NCBI GenBank assembly: GCA_015063685.1 | Contig: SVTR01000034.1 | Location: 1-38,839 of the forward strand | Direction: 5' to 3' | Origin: Oscillospiraceae bacterium | Lineage (GTDB): Bacteria > Bacillota > Clostridia > Oscillospirales > CAG-272 | Length of the DNA: 38,839 nucleotides | Part shown: piece after piece, positions 9,501 to 17,609 of the stretch | Position numbering within the stretch: the first letter of the stretch is position 1 | Layout of the letters: each line of letters starts with the position of its first letter | Translations under genes and position numbers: made by a program | Notes under the pieces: generated by a model | Seen by the model: the letters and a program-made list of their open reading frames with translations, nothing else | Told to the model about the DNA's origin: nothing | The model's database searches: none

Positions 9501-10529
9501 GACTATGGCAACACCTACGTGTTCCTCCGTGGAGAAATGCCGGGCATATACAAGCCCTACAATCCCGCTCAGTCGTCCATGGCCAATCAGGAAGTACATA
9601 CCACCTTCAACTATTTTGAGTGGGACTGGTACGCCGAGAATGGCGGCAATGGCAGCTCGTCTACCGCGGGTAGCGGCTTTGGCTTTGCACCTGAAAAGAA
9701 CGGTCTTGTATATCACATCAAGAAATACGCCACCGACGGTCTGCACATTGCCACCGCCCACGGCAAAGTCCCTTATCCCGCAGGATTTACCTACACCGAA
9801 GGCGAGTTTATCAGCGTCAAGTGTGAGGACAGCGGAGAAGAGATCAAGATCTATCTTGACGGCATTCTTGCAGCCACCATGACGCTCTCAAATCCCGGCG
9901 TTGTCTATGAGACTGACGGCACCGGCCAGCAGTATTACGGCTTGGTGGAGCTGTTCGATGCCACCGGCAATAGCATCGTCAAGGTTGAGAATTCCCGTCT
10001 CAATTCCTCCGGCTCTCAAATCGCTCTGGCTACCCGTGTGCAAAAGCTTCAGTTTGACAATTTGGGTATCGGTTATTCTGAGGAAAGCTATGACGGTACC
10101 AATATGACATCCTTCTCCTTGAATTATAAAAAGGGAAGCGATGCTTGGATCCCCGATCATTCCTTGTTGGATCTTCTTATGAGCCATGAGGAACAGGATG
10201 AAACCGAAACCGTCCCTCCCGAAGATATCACAGAGCTTGAATCTGATGTGGATGATGAGGACGATACGGAAGGTACAAATACCGAGCCCATAGGCGCCGA
10301 AAGCGTGACAACAGATCCCACAACGACAGAGGCTGTTACTCAAAAGAATGAGGAGATAGATGATATCACCGAAAAAGAGGAAACTGTCACAAGTCCCGAG
10401 GCGTCTACGTCCGCTGTTACTGAAGCTACAGAGGGCGATGGAGGTTGCGGTTCTTCCGTTCTTTCCGGTATCACGATTTTGGCACTTGGTGCTACGGTGA
10501 TCTTCATAAAGAAAAAGAAGATTAAATAA
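6576..10529 (+). CDS. Secreted, surface-anchored GH71/GH99-like glycoside hydrolase with CBM9-like module
   Basis: This is a 1,317-residue multidomain protein. Residues 1-34 form a signal peptide ending at VAAD. A beta-rich region follows (50-260), then a TIM-barrel domain (about 300-660) resembling GH71/GH99: YVGLFYFLCWVG, a YLDVSNAE strand, LFGNGDG, and WNEW with E596 as a candidate catalytic residue. Next is a CBM9/DOMON-like module (about 700-850, with DDKYLYFLVKCDND), then a concanavalin/LamG-like domain (about 900-1180). A Thr/Glu-rich linker (1205-1285) leads to GGCGSS, a hydrophobic stretch and KKKKIK, a C-terminal membrane anchor without an LPxTG motif. It probably attacks an extracellular glycan. 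The start follows AAAGGAG. Codon use is intermediate between the flanking blocks. Confidence 0.75.
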   Translation: MKMNCFNRVASLMLAILMLAATLVASLTLPVAADDKTVITYEGVNIKKHEGGYDHFERSLNTYVYDFQVTRPTYYAKQPELSLSNTENMDMSGETLACVDGGSFSFGSAIGLGDDYGLEKGELTFDLALTGGSVSVGVRTSKVSCTDTARGIWFVFDSSDKLTVKEPESGLSAQLDLGVSLSEAKSLTVKDNLDSIVLSCGETIIATVEYTKDGYLAVKDGQGTVKAEINSSKIYVSGYFEFYVNDLDGYIDNISFTNVAVDQTAEATGTDRVVDYRTWTAIDDLDRVVAVNTAESTVNENRYVGLFYFLCWVGAGGSVGDNTKLYVDGGMEGVLAHFDAKKGGEAYWAEPYFGYYINTDTWVYRKHAAMLEAAGVDFVYLDVSNAETFPIGHTALFDTWLQIRNEGGSTPQIVFFCGDNPSTLESNMNTLFRTVYSEENWEKYEELFFQWNGKPLLFGNGDGISASMKKKINDKFTLRGSWAWMDKNNYWSWLQEYTVNSAGAYRPVNGGWGRDAQGKYESLSIALGHHPTMSKGRTFVNGQQTNNGKNDMEFSSVYEAGLGTGFEFQFNAATSLIGKRVEEDTPFVLMITGWNEWIAGCSYTEPGQLQPMANGQYNFYYVDQFNAMFSRDAEPMRNYEGYGFGDNYYYQMCEYIRQYKGIDTLPVADHQTTVNIYDVESWKNIELAYTDTLHDVELRNSRCYDITYRYINNTGRNDFDYAKVSQDDKYLYFLVKCDNDIIVDNGSNWMNLFLDIDGDMTNGWGGYDLVLNRDRDSFAVKVEKFVNNAWEFETVGEALYAIDGQYMTVKLSKSLFGANGTLKNIKFKWADNSVDNGDPMAFMDLGDTAPDNRFSFSYVTESCETVAEDYTVQYVFDAHEAISGEDVGVPTKPIPEMTVVDIMALHDFESFTAGASVENGTFGEVFQIAKGTSNCYASVKKGDDGKYAEMSGYVDLRTWEDVKGAYNFVVDLKMIDYGNTYVFLRGEMPGIYKPYNPAQSSMANQEVHTTFNYFEWDWYAENGGNGSSSTAGSGFGFAPEKNGLVYHIKKYATDGLHIATAHGKVPYPAGFTYTEGEFISVKCEDSGEEIKIYLDGILAATMTLSNPGVVYETDGTGQQYYGLVELFDATGNSIVKVENSRLNSSGSQIALATRVQKLQFDNLGIGYSEESYDGTNMTSFSLNYKKGSDAWIPDHSLLDLLMSHEEQDETETVPPEDITELESDVDDEDDTEGTNTEPIGAESVTTDPTTTEAVTQKNEEIDDITEKEETVTSPEASTSAVTEATEGDGGCGSSVLSGITILALGATVIFIKKKKIK

Positions 10530-10837
10530 TCCTTGGATAGCTCTAAATACTCAGCGCGCGGCGAGAGGCGAGGATTTTTTGTCAGACTAAACAGAAATCT
10601 GTGCGCATAATTGTCTCTCTACGAAAGAGATGTCCCTTATTAATCCCGCAAAGTAAGGATGAATAGCAAAGCTCCGGTCGGAATATTTGCTTGATCCCTG
10701 CTTTGCGGGATTTGTTTTTAATAATATTTGAGTAAATAAAGTTATTGTTTATATCAAGTTCACAATATACGCCAAATTAGTTATTATTTTTGTGTTAAAA
10801 TATCATAAATAGTTTTTTGGGAAGGTGTGAATTTTCT
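10530..10837. other. Intergenic region before the AAA/transglutaminase operon
   Basis: This 308-base gap holds a long terminator-like hairpin (10642-10720, listed separately). It is followed by a strongly A+T-rich leader with possible -10 boxes (TAAAAT at 10796-10801) but no convincing -35 partner. No gene or RNA was recognised. Confidence 0.5.
10642..10720 (+). terminator. Long hairpin terminator after the secreted hydrolase
   Basis: The outer stem AATCCCGCAAAG (10642-10653) pairs perfectly with CTTTGCGGGATT (10701-10712). Inner partial stems are AAGGAT with ATCCCT and AGCAAA with TTTGCT. The right arm runs into TTTGTTTTTA. The structure fits an intrinsic terminator, although its length and nested helices would also suit a small structured RNA. 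Confidence 0.65.
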
Positions 10838-12781
10838 ATGAAGACATGTCTGTTTTGTGGATCCGGCTATTTTGATCAGGAAGAAAACTGTACGACTTGC
10901 CATCACTCGCGCATCAATGGCAGAATAAAGGGCGAAAAGGTGGAGGGATATATCCGAAGGGAACTTCATTGTCCGTCTTACGTTGGCCATTTTTTGGTGA
11001 TTTTGATCCCTGCGATCATGACTTTTCTTATTGGCCTTATGCTGATGGCGGGACAGTTGGCAGGTTCTATGGATTTTCTTCCTGTTCCTGAACTGGAAAA
11101 CTGTTGGTTGATGGCCATAATTGCCATAATTATCGGCGGCCTTTTGAGCGCTTTCGGAATCAAACGCATGCTAAGAGAGAAGAAAGCGTACAATGTTTTT
11201 TATGAGGTAATGTCTACCTCTGAAGAACCCGTGAATGATATCAACATTCAGGACTACTATGATTATGAGGAGAAAGGTACACGATATTCTTTTTTATATC
11301 TGTTGCTGCCTAATCTTTTCTACATTTTTTTGTTGATTTTTATATACTATGCAGATACATATGCGTCTATCTATCTGATGGATACTTTTATGATTGTCAT
11401 GCCGGATTTCGATGGATATGACTTATTTAAAGGCGTTATGTATTTCTTCCCGATCGCGTCCATGCTGCTCCATGCGATTGACATCATTTATTCTTTGGTA
11501 TCTCTAACTAAGATCAAGAATAATATTTCCGTTTCTCTTTCGCTTAATTATGACTTTTCTGTGTCAGCCAAGCAAGGACAGGCAGACGGAGATTTGGAAA
11601 AAAATGTCGCAAGTGAAGATAAAGTGATCTCTTCTTCTCCCGAATCGAAAGATCCTGTTCCTGCGAATCCTGTTATTCCCAAGGGCTCTTTGAGAAATCT
11701 TCATGTTATTGACGCTATGATGACCGGCAAAGAAGAGGAGCCTTGCGGAGAAATGAGCCTTACCGATCTCTGCGCACGCTTGAAGGTTTGTCTTTATCAT
11801 CAGGGCGTGGATATGGCTGACGAGCAGGTGATCGGTTTGATCTCCTCTATAGCAGCCAACCGCCTCTTGATGCTTCAGGTTCCTGATGAGTGTCAAAATG
11901 GTGTTATGAAGGCTATTAGTGAATGCTTTGGCACAGATTTTTACGCAGATGATGTCTCCGGTATGGAAACAGAGAAGGATCTCCTTTATACGACAAAGGA
12001 TGGTTCCACGGAAGAATCCGAATATCTCTGTGGCCTTTATGCGGCTCACTATACACCCTCTCACCTTTGCGTTTTGGGTTTGAAGGGCGTGAACTCTGCT
12101 TTGGTCAGCTCCATGTCCTTCCATGCGGAATATGCAAAGAAGCCCGAAAAAGAGTATACGTTGCCTTTGGTTGATCATTTCATGGGCACTATACCCAAAA
12201 AGGCCGTTGCACAGGCAGATATGGAAACCTATACGGCGAAGGTTAGTCTGAAAATGCCTGCCAATGTCTGGTGCTTCCTCTCGCCCAATGAGCCCAAAAT
12301 CGGCATCCCTTGTGATAAAATGCATGTGGGCGCGGCCATGAATGCGGTGATCCATTGCGAAAAGAGCGATCGCCCCGAGATGGATCGCGAGCTGGAGGGA
12401 CAACCCGTTTCCTACCGTTATTTCAACGATCTTGTCAGATCTGCGGGAGAAAAAACTTTCTTACCTGAAGATCAGTGGAAAAAATTTGACAAGCTGGAAG
12501 AATTCTTGAATTCTCGTATTGGCTTTACCTTCGGTAACCGCTTGTACAGGAAAATCGAAACGTATACGGACGTGTACCTGGGTTGCGGCGGCGACGTTAA
12601 CCATGCCATTGACTTTGTACTCACCAATGTTCTGACCTCTGTTTTGGCAGAGTGTGACATTACTCAGCTGAAAGCCGAAGACGGCAGAATGAGTCTGTTT
12701 GAGCTGATGGATAAGACTTTCGGTTCGGATAATATTTCCATGTGCCACGGACTGCTTGCTGCCTACGGTCTTGAGAACTGA
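10838..12781 (+). CDS. Zinc-ribbon, four-helix membrane protein with a degenerate (pseudo) AAA+ domain
   Basis: This 647-residue protein starts with a zinc ribbon (C4, C7, C18, C21). Four predicted membrane helices follow, at about 51-73, 91-109, 150-173 and 200-224. The cytoplasmic rest aligns by eye with the two AAA+ proteins downstream: LTDLCARLK with LTLEELCHRF, RLLMLQ (342-347) with IIIMQ, MPANVWCF (473-480) with LPANMWFV, FTFGNRLYRKI (about 563-573) with ITFGNRIMKQI, and GCGGD with ACGGDELDA. Where the ATPases have the P-loop this protein reads VPDECQNG, so the Lys and Thr become N354 and G355. The Walker B Asp-Glu is also absent. It is therefore probably a non-hydrolysing, membrane-tethered partner of the active ATPases. 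I chose the ATG at 10838, with GGGAAGG 11 bases upstream, over an in-frame TTG at 10817. Confidence 0.8.
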   Translation: MKTCLFCGSGYFDQEENCTTCHHSRINGRIKGEKVEGYIRRELHCPSYVGHFLVILIPAIMTFLIGLMLMAGQLAGSMDFLPVPELENCWLMAIIAIIIGGLLSAFGIKRMLREKKAYNVFYEVMSTSEEPVNDINIQDYYDYEEKGTRYSFLYLLLPNLFYIFLLIFIYYADTYASIYLMDTFMIVMPDFDGYDLFKGVMYFFPIASMLLHAIDIIYSLVSLTKIKNNISVSLSLNYDFSVSAKQGQADGDLEKNVASEDKVISSSPESKDPVPANPVIPKGSLRNLHVIDAMMTGKEEEPCGEMSLTDLCARLKVCLYHQGVDMADEQVIGLISSIAANRLLMLQVPDECQNGVMKAISECFGTDFYADDVSGMETEKDLLYTTKDGSTEESEYLCGLYAAHYTPSHLCVLGLKGVNSALVSSMSFHAEYAKKPEKEYTLPLVDHFMGTIPKKAVAQADMETYTAKVSLKMPANVWCFLSPNEPKIGIPCDKMHVGAAMNAVIHCEKSDRPEMDRELEGQPVSYRYFNDLVRSAGEKTFLPEDQWKKFDKLEEFLNSRIGFTFGNRLYRKIETYTDVYLGCGGDVNHAIDFVLTNVLTSVLAECDITQLKAEDGRMSLFELMDKTFGSDNISMCHGLLAAYGLEN

Positions 12782-12822
12782 TGGCCGCCGGGTTAAAATT
12801 CCAATGAGGAGTTAAATCATCT

Positions 12823-14280
12823 ATGTTTACAATATCGTATCATGCGTTTATGAGCTCCATGACATCGATGCCGGAGGCTGCATCGGGTGTTTGGGGACTT
12901 ATGACAAATTTTGCCCAAGGGTTTATGGATACAGTGATCCCGATTTTATGGAATATCGTATCTCACCCTATTGCCATGGCGTTGTATGTTATATTTTTGC
13001 TTGCCATGGTCATCATACTGGTAGTGTCTCTTTTGGTTGGTGAGAGCCGTTTTGCTAAGCTGCCCGAGGATACGACCAAGGCAGCGGCAGAAGCCCTGGC
13101 CAAGGAAATTGACGAATCCCTTATGGCTCCTGCTAATGAAGGTGCTCCGGCACCCGGCAAGGATTCCGAGGAGCCCGAAGATACCGTCGATGAGACCCCC
13201 GACCCCCGCTTTTATATGCTCAGCGAACTGGACAGAGCAGCTGAGAGTTATGTGGCACCGAAGTATGACGATAGCCTAACGCTGGAGGAGCTGTGTCACA
13301 GATTCCGCCACTTCGCGGCTTGGAAGCTGCATCTGTACTACGATATCAAGGATATCCGTCGTTTTGTGGCAGGCCTTGCGGTGACCCATATCATCATCAT
13401 GCAGGGTATGTCGGGTACGGGTAAAACCTCCTTGGCCTACGCTTTCGGCGAGTTTATGCAGAACCAGTCGGTCATTGTTCCCATCCAGCCTATGTGGAAG
13501 GAGCGAACCGACATGATCGGTTACTACAATGAGTTTACCAAGCGCTTCAACGAGACAGTTCTGCTTCGGAAAATGTACGAGGCCAACGGCAATGATAATA
13601 TCTATATTACCGTGCTGGACGAGATGAACATCGCTCGCGTGGAGTACTATTTTGCTGAATTTCTGTCACTTCTGGAGTTGCCCAACCCTGAGCAGAGATA
13701 CCTGGACGTGGTATCCGATAAGTGGGAAAACGACCCCGTATTGCTGAAAAACGGTCAGATCCGTCTGCCCGCCAATATGTGGTTTGTGGGAACGGCTAAC
13801 AACGACGACTCAACCTTCGCGATTTCGGATAAGGTATACGACCGAGCCATGGTCATGAACCTGGACCAGAAGGCTGATTATTTTGAGCCTGAGATGTGCG
13901 AGCCCGTGTGCATGTCCAAGACTCATTGGGAATCTCTTGTGAAGGACGCATTGGAGGAATACGAGCTTTCCGAGCGTAACCGCAGACGCCTGAACATGTT
14001 GGATGAATACCTGATTGATAAGTTCCGTATTACCTTCGGTAACCGAATCATGAAGCAGATCAATCAGTACATTCCCGTGTGCCTTGCTTGCGGCGGTGAC
14101 GAGCTGGATGCCTTGGATGATATCCTCGCCCGCAAGGTGCTTCGTAAGCTGGAATCTCAGAATCCGGTGTACGTCCGCAGTGCGGCTGACGGACTTTGCA
14201 CCTATCTCGACGAGTTGTTTGGCGCCGAGCATATGACCCTGTGTAAGGACTTTTTGCGCAGACTGGAGAGGAGCGCGTAA
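12823..14280 (+). CDS. Membrane-anchored McrB/dynein-type AAA+ ATPase (AAA_5), copy 1
   Basis: This 485-residue protein has an N-terminal membrane helix (about 46-70) and an acidic Pro-rich linker. The AAA+ ATPase begins near residue 127. Walker A is GMSGTGKT (195-202, K201), Walker B is VLDEMN (D266, E267), sensor 1 is TANN (N326) and a candidate arginine finger is R341. The DEMNIARVEYYFAEFL signature is typical of the McrB/AAA_5 branch. All catalytic residues are present, so it should hydrolyse ATP and probably assembles as a ring on the cytoplasmic face. From residue 127 to the stop it is identical to the second ATPase at 16060. No McrC nuclease is seen nearby, so DNA restriction is unlikely. 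AAGGAG-like GAGGAG lies 11 bases before the ATG. Confidence 0.88.
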   Translation: MFTISYHAFMSSMTSMPEAASGVWGLMTNFAQGFMDTVIPILWNIVSHPIAMALYVIFLLAMVIILVVSLLVGESRFAKLPEDTTKAAAEALAKEIDESLMAPANEGAPAPGKDSEEPEDTVDETPDPRFYMLSELDRAAESYVAPKYDDSLTLEELCHRFRHFAAWKLHLYYDIKDIRRFVAGLAVTHIIIMQGMSGTGKTSLAYAFGEFMQNQSVIVPIQPMWKERTDMIGYYNEFTKRFNETVLLRKMYEANGNDNIYITVLDEMNIARVEYYFAEFLSLLELPNPEQRYLDVVSDKWENDPVLLKNGQIRLPANMWFVGTANNDDSTFAISDKVYDRAMVMNLDQKADYFEPEMCEPVCMSKTHWESLVKDALEEYELSERNRRRLNMLDEYLIDKFRITFGNRIMKQINQYIPVCLACGGDELDALDDILARKVLRKLESQNPVYVRSAADGLCTYLDELFGAEHMTLCKDFLRRLERSA

Positions 14281-14282
14281 AT
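13199..14282 (+). repeat. 1,084 bp direct repeat, left copy (AAA+ domain)
   Basis: This segment matches 16526-17609 base for base apart from one silent difference I can see (C at 13221, T at 16548). It covers the whole AAA+ domain and stop codon. At its 3' end it still carries the GAGAGGAG sequence that, in the right copy, serves as the ribosome binding site of the next gene; here no start codon follows at that spacing. Confidence 0.92.
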
Positions 14283-14319
14283 CCTTTCCCGAACCATAAA
14301 CGAGAAAGAGAGAAACTTT

Positions 14320-15996
14320 ATGGATCAGTTAGATCTTTTATATCGCGCATTTCTCGATTACAGAAAAAACACTCTGGAGGATGCGACCTGTCAAAAGCTG
14401 AGAAAGGCCACGATGCGCGCCTCGGCGGATAAGGATAAAGTAGAGTCTCGTCGATCCAAATGTACCATCGAGGAGGATTGGATTCTTGCCATTGAGGCTG
14501 GTCTGCCTTTTGTGGAAAAGGCGATTATGGAGGAGCGCCAGTTTATCCGTCAGGAGGGAAGTGTCGAACCCATTGAAAAGGTACGTCATGTATCGAAGGA
14601 TTCAGTCGAGCATTTGGCACGGCACGGAAATCTCATCACAAGGGCACCTGAGGATCCCGAGGATGATCTGATCCCCGATAAGCTGTATATCGTAGAAAAG
14701 CTGACGAACTATGCGGTATATGAAAACCGTTTTCTGTACATGCTTCTTTGCTATCTGCGTGATTTTATCGATTTGAGATACAGCAAGATCTTAGAGCTGG
14801 GCAATACCTATAAAGCCGATATGACGATGACAAAAACCATCTCCATCGGCAAGCGTACCATCACCTACGATACCCATTTTTACGAGGAAGCGAGAAACGA
14901 TCCCTATTCCAAAATGGATCAACAGACGGGCAGTCTGATCGATCGCATTGAGGTTATGCAAAAAACGGTCAGCATTTTGTTGAATACCCCCCTCATGCGT
15001 GAGGTTTCTACCGCGCCTATGCTCAAACCGCCGATTACTCGTACCAATGCGCTCCGTATGGATAATGCACTGAAGCAGGCGTTGGCACTCTACGATTATG
15101 TGGCGTCTTATCAAAAGCCGGGCTATAAGGTAGAAGTGCTGAAAAAAACCTTTAATCCTTTTCCTGAGACTATGGCAGACGAGTTTTCCGAGCTTGTTGT
15201 CTTGTCCTCCTTCCTGGTATATGAGTATGGTAATAATCTGAAGGGAAAGCTGAAGGAATCCTATGAAGCCGAGGAAGCAAGAAGGGAAGCAGAGGCTGCG
15301 GAAAAGCTTTGCCAAAAGCTCAAAGAGCTGAAGGAGCGAATTCAGAAGGAAGGCATCGGTGTTGATGAATATCTGCTGCTTCTTGAAGAGCGAAATCATT
15401 ATTTGGAAAGCGCCATGGAGAAAATGGCCGAAAATCATGAAAAGGCTTTGGCTGAACAGCGAGCAGATTTCGAAAAGCAGAAATATCTCCTGAAGGAAGA
15501 ATATGAGATTCGATTGGCGGAGGAAAAAGCCAATTATGAAGCCCTGCTTGACGCTAAAACGGTTGAGTACGAAAATGAGATCACTCTTCTGAAAGAGACT
15601 CAGGAAGTCGCTCTTGCCGAGTATAAGACGGAATGTGACGAAAAAATTAAGGATATGGCGGAGTCTTTCAATATTCGTATGGCTGAGCAAGAGGATAAAT
15701 ATAATCAAATGTCGGCAGCCTACGAGGAACAGATGGCAGAGAACCGTGAGATAGTCAGACAAACCCAAGAAACCTGTGATGAGCTTACGGCGAGAAATCA
15801 CGATCTGAAAGCTCAACTTCACGGTATTCGCGCACAACACGGCCTCATAGGAGATGAAGAGGATTATTCCTCCGAGGAACGCTATGAGGAGCTACTTAAT
15901 GAATTGCTCGCCCTGGATCGATTGGTCGGACAGGAATGGCGCAAAGCCAAGAAAAAGATCCGACATGAATATCTGTGGAGAAAGCCGGAGCAATAA
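14320..15996 (+). CDS. Coiled-coil protein, possibly DUF2357/McrC-related, partner of the AAA+ ATPases
   Basis: This 558-residue soluble protein has no membrane segment. The N-terminal ~300 residues are a helical domain containing GLPFVEKAI, EERQFIRQE, HVSKDSVEHLARH and YAVYENRFLYMLLCYLRDF. The last, with its ENRF core, recalls the DUF2357 domain that accompanies McrB-type ATPases, but this is memory-based and uncertain. Residues about 305-505 form a long charged coiled coil with regular Glu/Lys/Ala heptads. A short basic tail ends in RKAKKKIRHEYLWRKPEQ. No PD-(D/E)XK nuclease motif is visible. The position between two identical ATPase genes suggests an adaptor or substrate-bridging factor. 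The start follows GAGAAAGAGAG. The exact function is unknown. Confidence 0.75.
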   Translation: MDQLDLLYRAFLDYRKNTLEDATCQKLRKATMRASADKDKVESRRSKCTIEEDWILAIEAGLPFVEKAIMEERQFIRQEGSVEPIEKVRHVSKDSVEHLARHGNLITRAPEDPEDDLIPDKLYIVEKLTNYAVYENRFLYMLLCYLRDFIDLRYSKILELGNTYKADMTMTKTISIGKRTITYDTHFYEEARNDPYSKMDQQTGSLIDRIEVMQKTVSILLNTPLMREVSTAPMLKPPITRTNALRMDNALKQALALYDYVASYQKPGYKVEVLKKTFNPFPETMADEFSELVVLSSFLVYEYGNNLKGKLKESYEAEEARREAEAAEKLCQKLKELKERIQKEGIGVDEYLLLLEERNHYLESAMEKMAENHEKALAEQRADFEKQKYLLKEEYEIRLAEEKANYEALLDAKTVEYENEITLLKETQEVALAEYKTECDEKIKDMAESFNIRMAEQEDKYNQMSAAYEEQMAENREIVRQTQETCDELTARNHDLKAQLHGIRAQHGLIGDEEDYSSEERYEELLNELLALDRLVGQEWRKAKKKIRHEYLWRKPEQ

Positions 15997-16059
15997 GCAA
16001 GCATATCCCGCGCATTTTGCCCAAGATGGTCATTCTTACATTAACGGAAGGCAAATTTT

Positions 16060-17607
16060 ATGCAAAAAATCAAAAATAAGACCCGAAAAAACAGAACGAG
16101 ACCGCTGATGCGTCGATACATTTGGCTTTTGATTGGCTTTATTGTTTTTGGCAGTCTGCTGGTCGCATCTCTGTTTGCGGAGGGAATCGATAATTTGACG
16201 AATCAAAGCTTTATGCCCTTGCTTCGTTCCGAAACTGTTATTGTCATTATGGTGTTGGCTTTGATTCTGCCTGTAACCATCATCGTGATGATCAGATACG
16301 TGTATAAAAGAAATAATCATTTGGAAGCGCTTACCGAAGCTCTTGCCCGTGAATATACGGAGGATGAGATCGCAGAGGCTGAATCTATCATCGCAGATCA
16401 GTTGGAATCCCTGAAGGAAGAACACAGCGAGGAATCAACCTCGGATCTTCCTCATGCTCCTAATAGTACCGGAAGTTTTGCTTCTGGTTCTGCTGAAGAG
16501 CAAGCGGAAGAGAGCGCGGAGCTCACCGACCCCCGCTTTTATATGCTTAGCGAACTGGACAGAGCAGCTGAGAGTTATGTGGCACCGAAGTATGACGATA
16601 GCCTAACGCTGGAGGAGCTGTGTCACAGATTCCGCCACTTCGCGGCTTGGAAGCTGCATCTGTACTACGATATCAAGGATATCCGTCGTTTTGTGGCAGG
16701 CCTTGCGGTGACCCATATCATCATCATGCAGGGTATGTCGGGTACGGGTAAAACCTCCTTGGCCTACGCTTTCGGCGAGTTTATGCAGAACCAGTCGGTC
16801 ATTGTTCCCATCCAGCCTATGTGGAAGGAGCGAACCGACATGATCGGTTACTACAATGAGTTTACCAAGCGCTTCAACGAGACAGTTCTGCTTCGGAAAA
16901 TGTACGAGGCCAACGGCAATGATAATATCTATATTACCGTGCTGGACGAGATGAACATCGCTCGCGTGGAGTACTATTTTGCTGAATTTCTGTCACTTCT
17001 GGAGTTGCCCAACCCTGAGCAGAGATACCTGGACGTGGTATCCGATAAGTGGGAAAACGACCCCGTATTGCTGAAAAACGGTCAGATCCGTCTGCCCGCC
17101 AATATGTGGTTTGTGGGAACGGCTAACAACGACGACTCAACCTTCGCGATTTCGGATAAGGTATACGACCGAGCCATGGTCATGAACCTGGACCAGAAGG
17201 CTGATTATTTTGAGCCTGAGATGTGCGAGCCCGTGTGCATGTCCAAGACTCATTGGGAATCTCTTGTGAAGGACGCATTGGAGGAATACGAGCTTTCCGA
17301 GCGTAACCGCAGACGCCTGAACATGTTGGATGAATACCTGATTGATAAGTTCCGTATTACCTTCGGTAACCGAATCATGAAGCAGATCAATCAGTACATT
17401 CCCGTGTGCCTTGCTTGCGGCGGTGACGAGCTGGATGCCTTGGATGATATCCTCGCCCGCAAGGTGCTTCGTAAGCTGGAATCTCAGAATCCGGTGTACG
17501 TCCGCAGTGCGGCTGACGGACTTTGCACCTATCTCGACGAGTTGTTTGGCGCCGAGCATATGACCCTGTGTAAGGACTTTTTGCGCAGACTGGAGAGGAG
17601 CGCGTAA
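16060..17607 (+). CDS. Membrane-anchored McrB/dynein-type AAA+ ATPase (AAA_5), copy 2
   Basis: This 515-residue protein has a unique N-terminus: a basic start, two predicted membrane helices (about 20-41 and 62-81), a helical region and an acidic Ser/Glu-rich linker. After the linker the AAA+ domain is identical to that of the 12823 gene, with Walker A lysine K231, Walker B D296/E297 and sensor 1 N356. The two genes thus place the same motor on two different membrane anchors, which could let them form mixed rings or address different partners. The ATG at 16060 has GGAAGG 8 bases upstream. The stop codon touches the ATG of the next gene, whose ribosome binding site lies inside this gene, so translation is probably coupled. 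Confidence 0.88.
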   Translation: MQKIKNKTRKNRTRPLMRRYIWLLIGFIVFGSLLVASLFAEGIDNLTNQSFMPLLRSETVIVIMVLALILPVTIIVMIRYVYKRNNHLEALTEALAREYTEDEIAEAESIIADQLESLKEEHSEESTSDLPHAPNSTGSFASGSAEEQAEESAELTDPRFYMLSELDRAAESYVAPKYDDSLTLEELCHRFRHFAAWKLHLYYDIKDIRRFVAGLAVTHIIIMQGMSGTGKTSLAYAFGEFMQNQSVIVPIQPMWKERTDMIGYYNEFTKRFNETVLLRKMYEANGNDNIYITVLDEMNIARVEYYFAEFLSLLELPNPEQRYLDVVSDKWENDPVLLKNGQIRLPANMWFVGTANNDDSTFAISDKVYDRAMVMNLDQKADYFEPEMCEPVCMSKTHWESLVKDALEEYELSERNRRRLNMLDEYLIDKFRITFGNRIMKQINQYIPVCLACGGDELDALDDILARKVLRKLESQNPVYVRSAADGLCTYLDELFGAEHMTLCKDFLRRLERSA

Positions 17608-17609
17608 AT
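16526..17609 (+). repeat. 1,084 bp direct repeat, right copy (AAA+ domain)
   Basis: This is the partner of 13199-14282 with one visible silent mismatch. Similarity stops abruptly on both sides: upstream within the linker codons and downstream two bases after the stop codon. In this copy the terminal GAGAGGAG works as the ribosome binding site for the transglutaminase gene at 17608, so this context may be the ancestral one. Confidence 0.92.

Noticed and set aside
10838..17607. A McrBC-type restriction or other defence system
   Set aside because: The ATPases are of the McrB branch, but no nuclease or DNA-binding domain is visible, all three AAA-type proteins are membrane-anchored, and the neighbours are surface proteins. 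A defence role is not excluded but is not supported.
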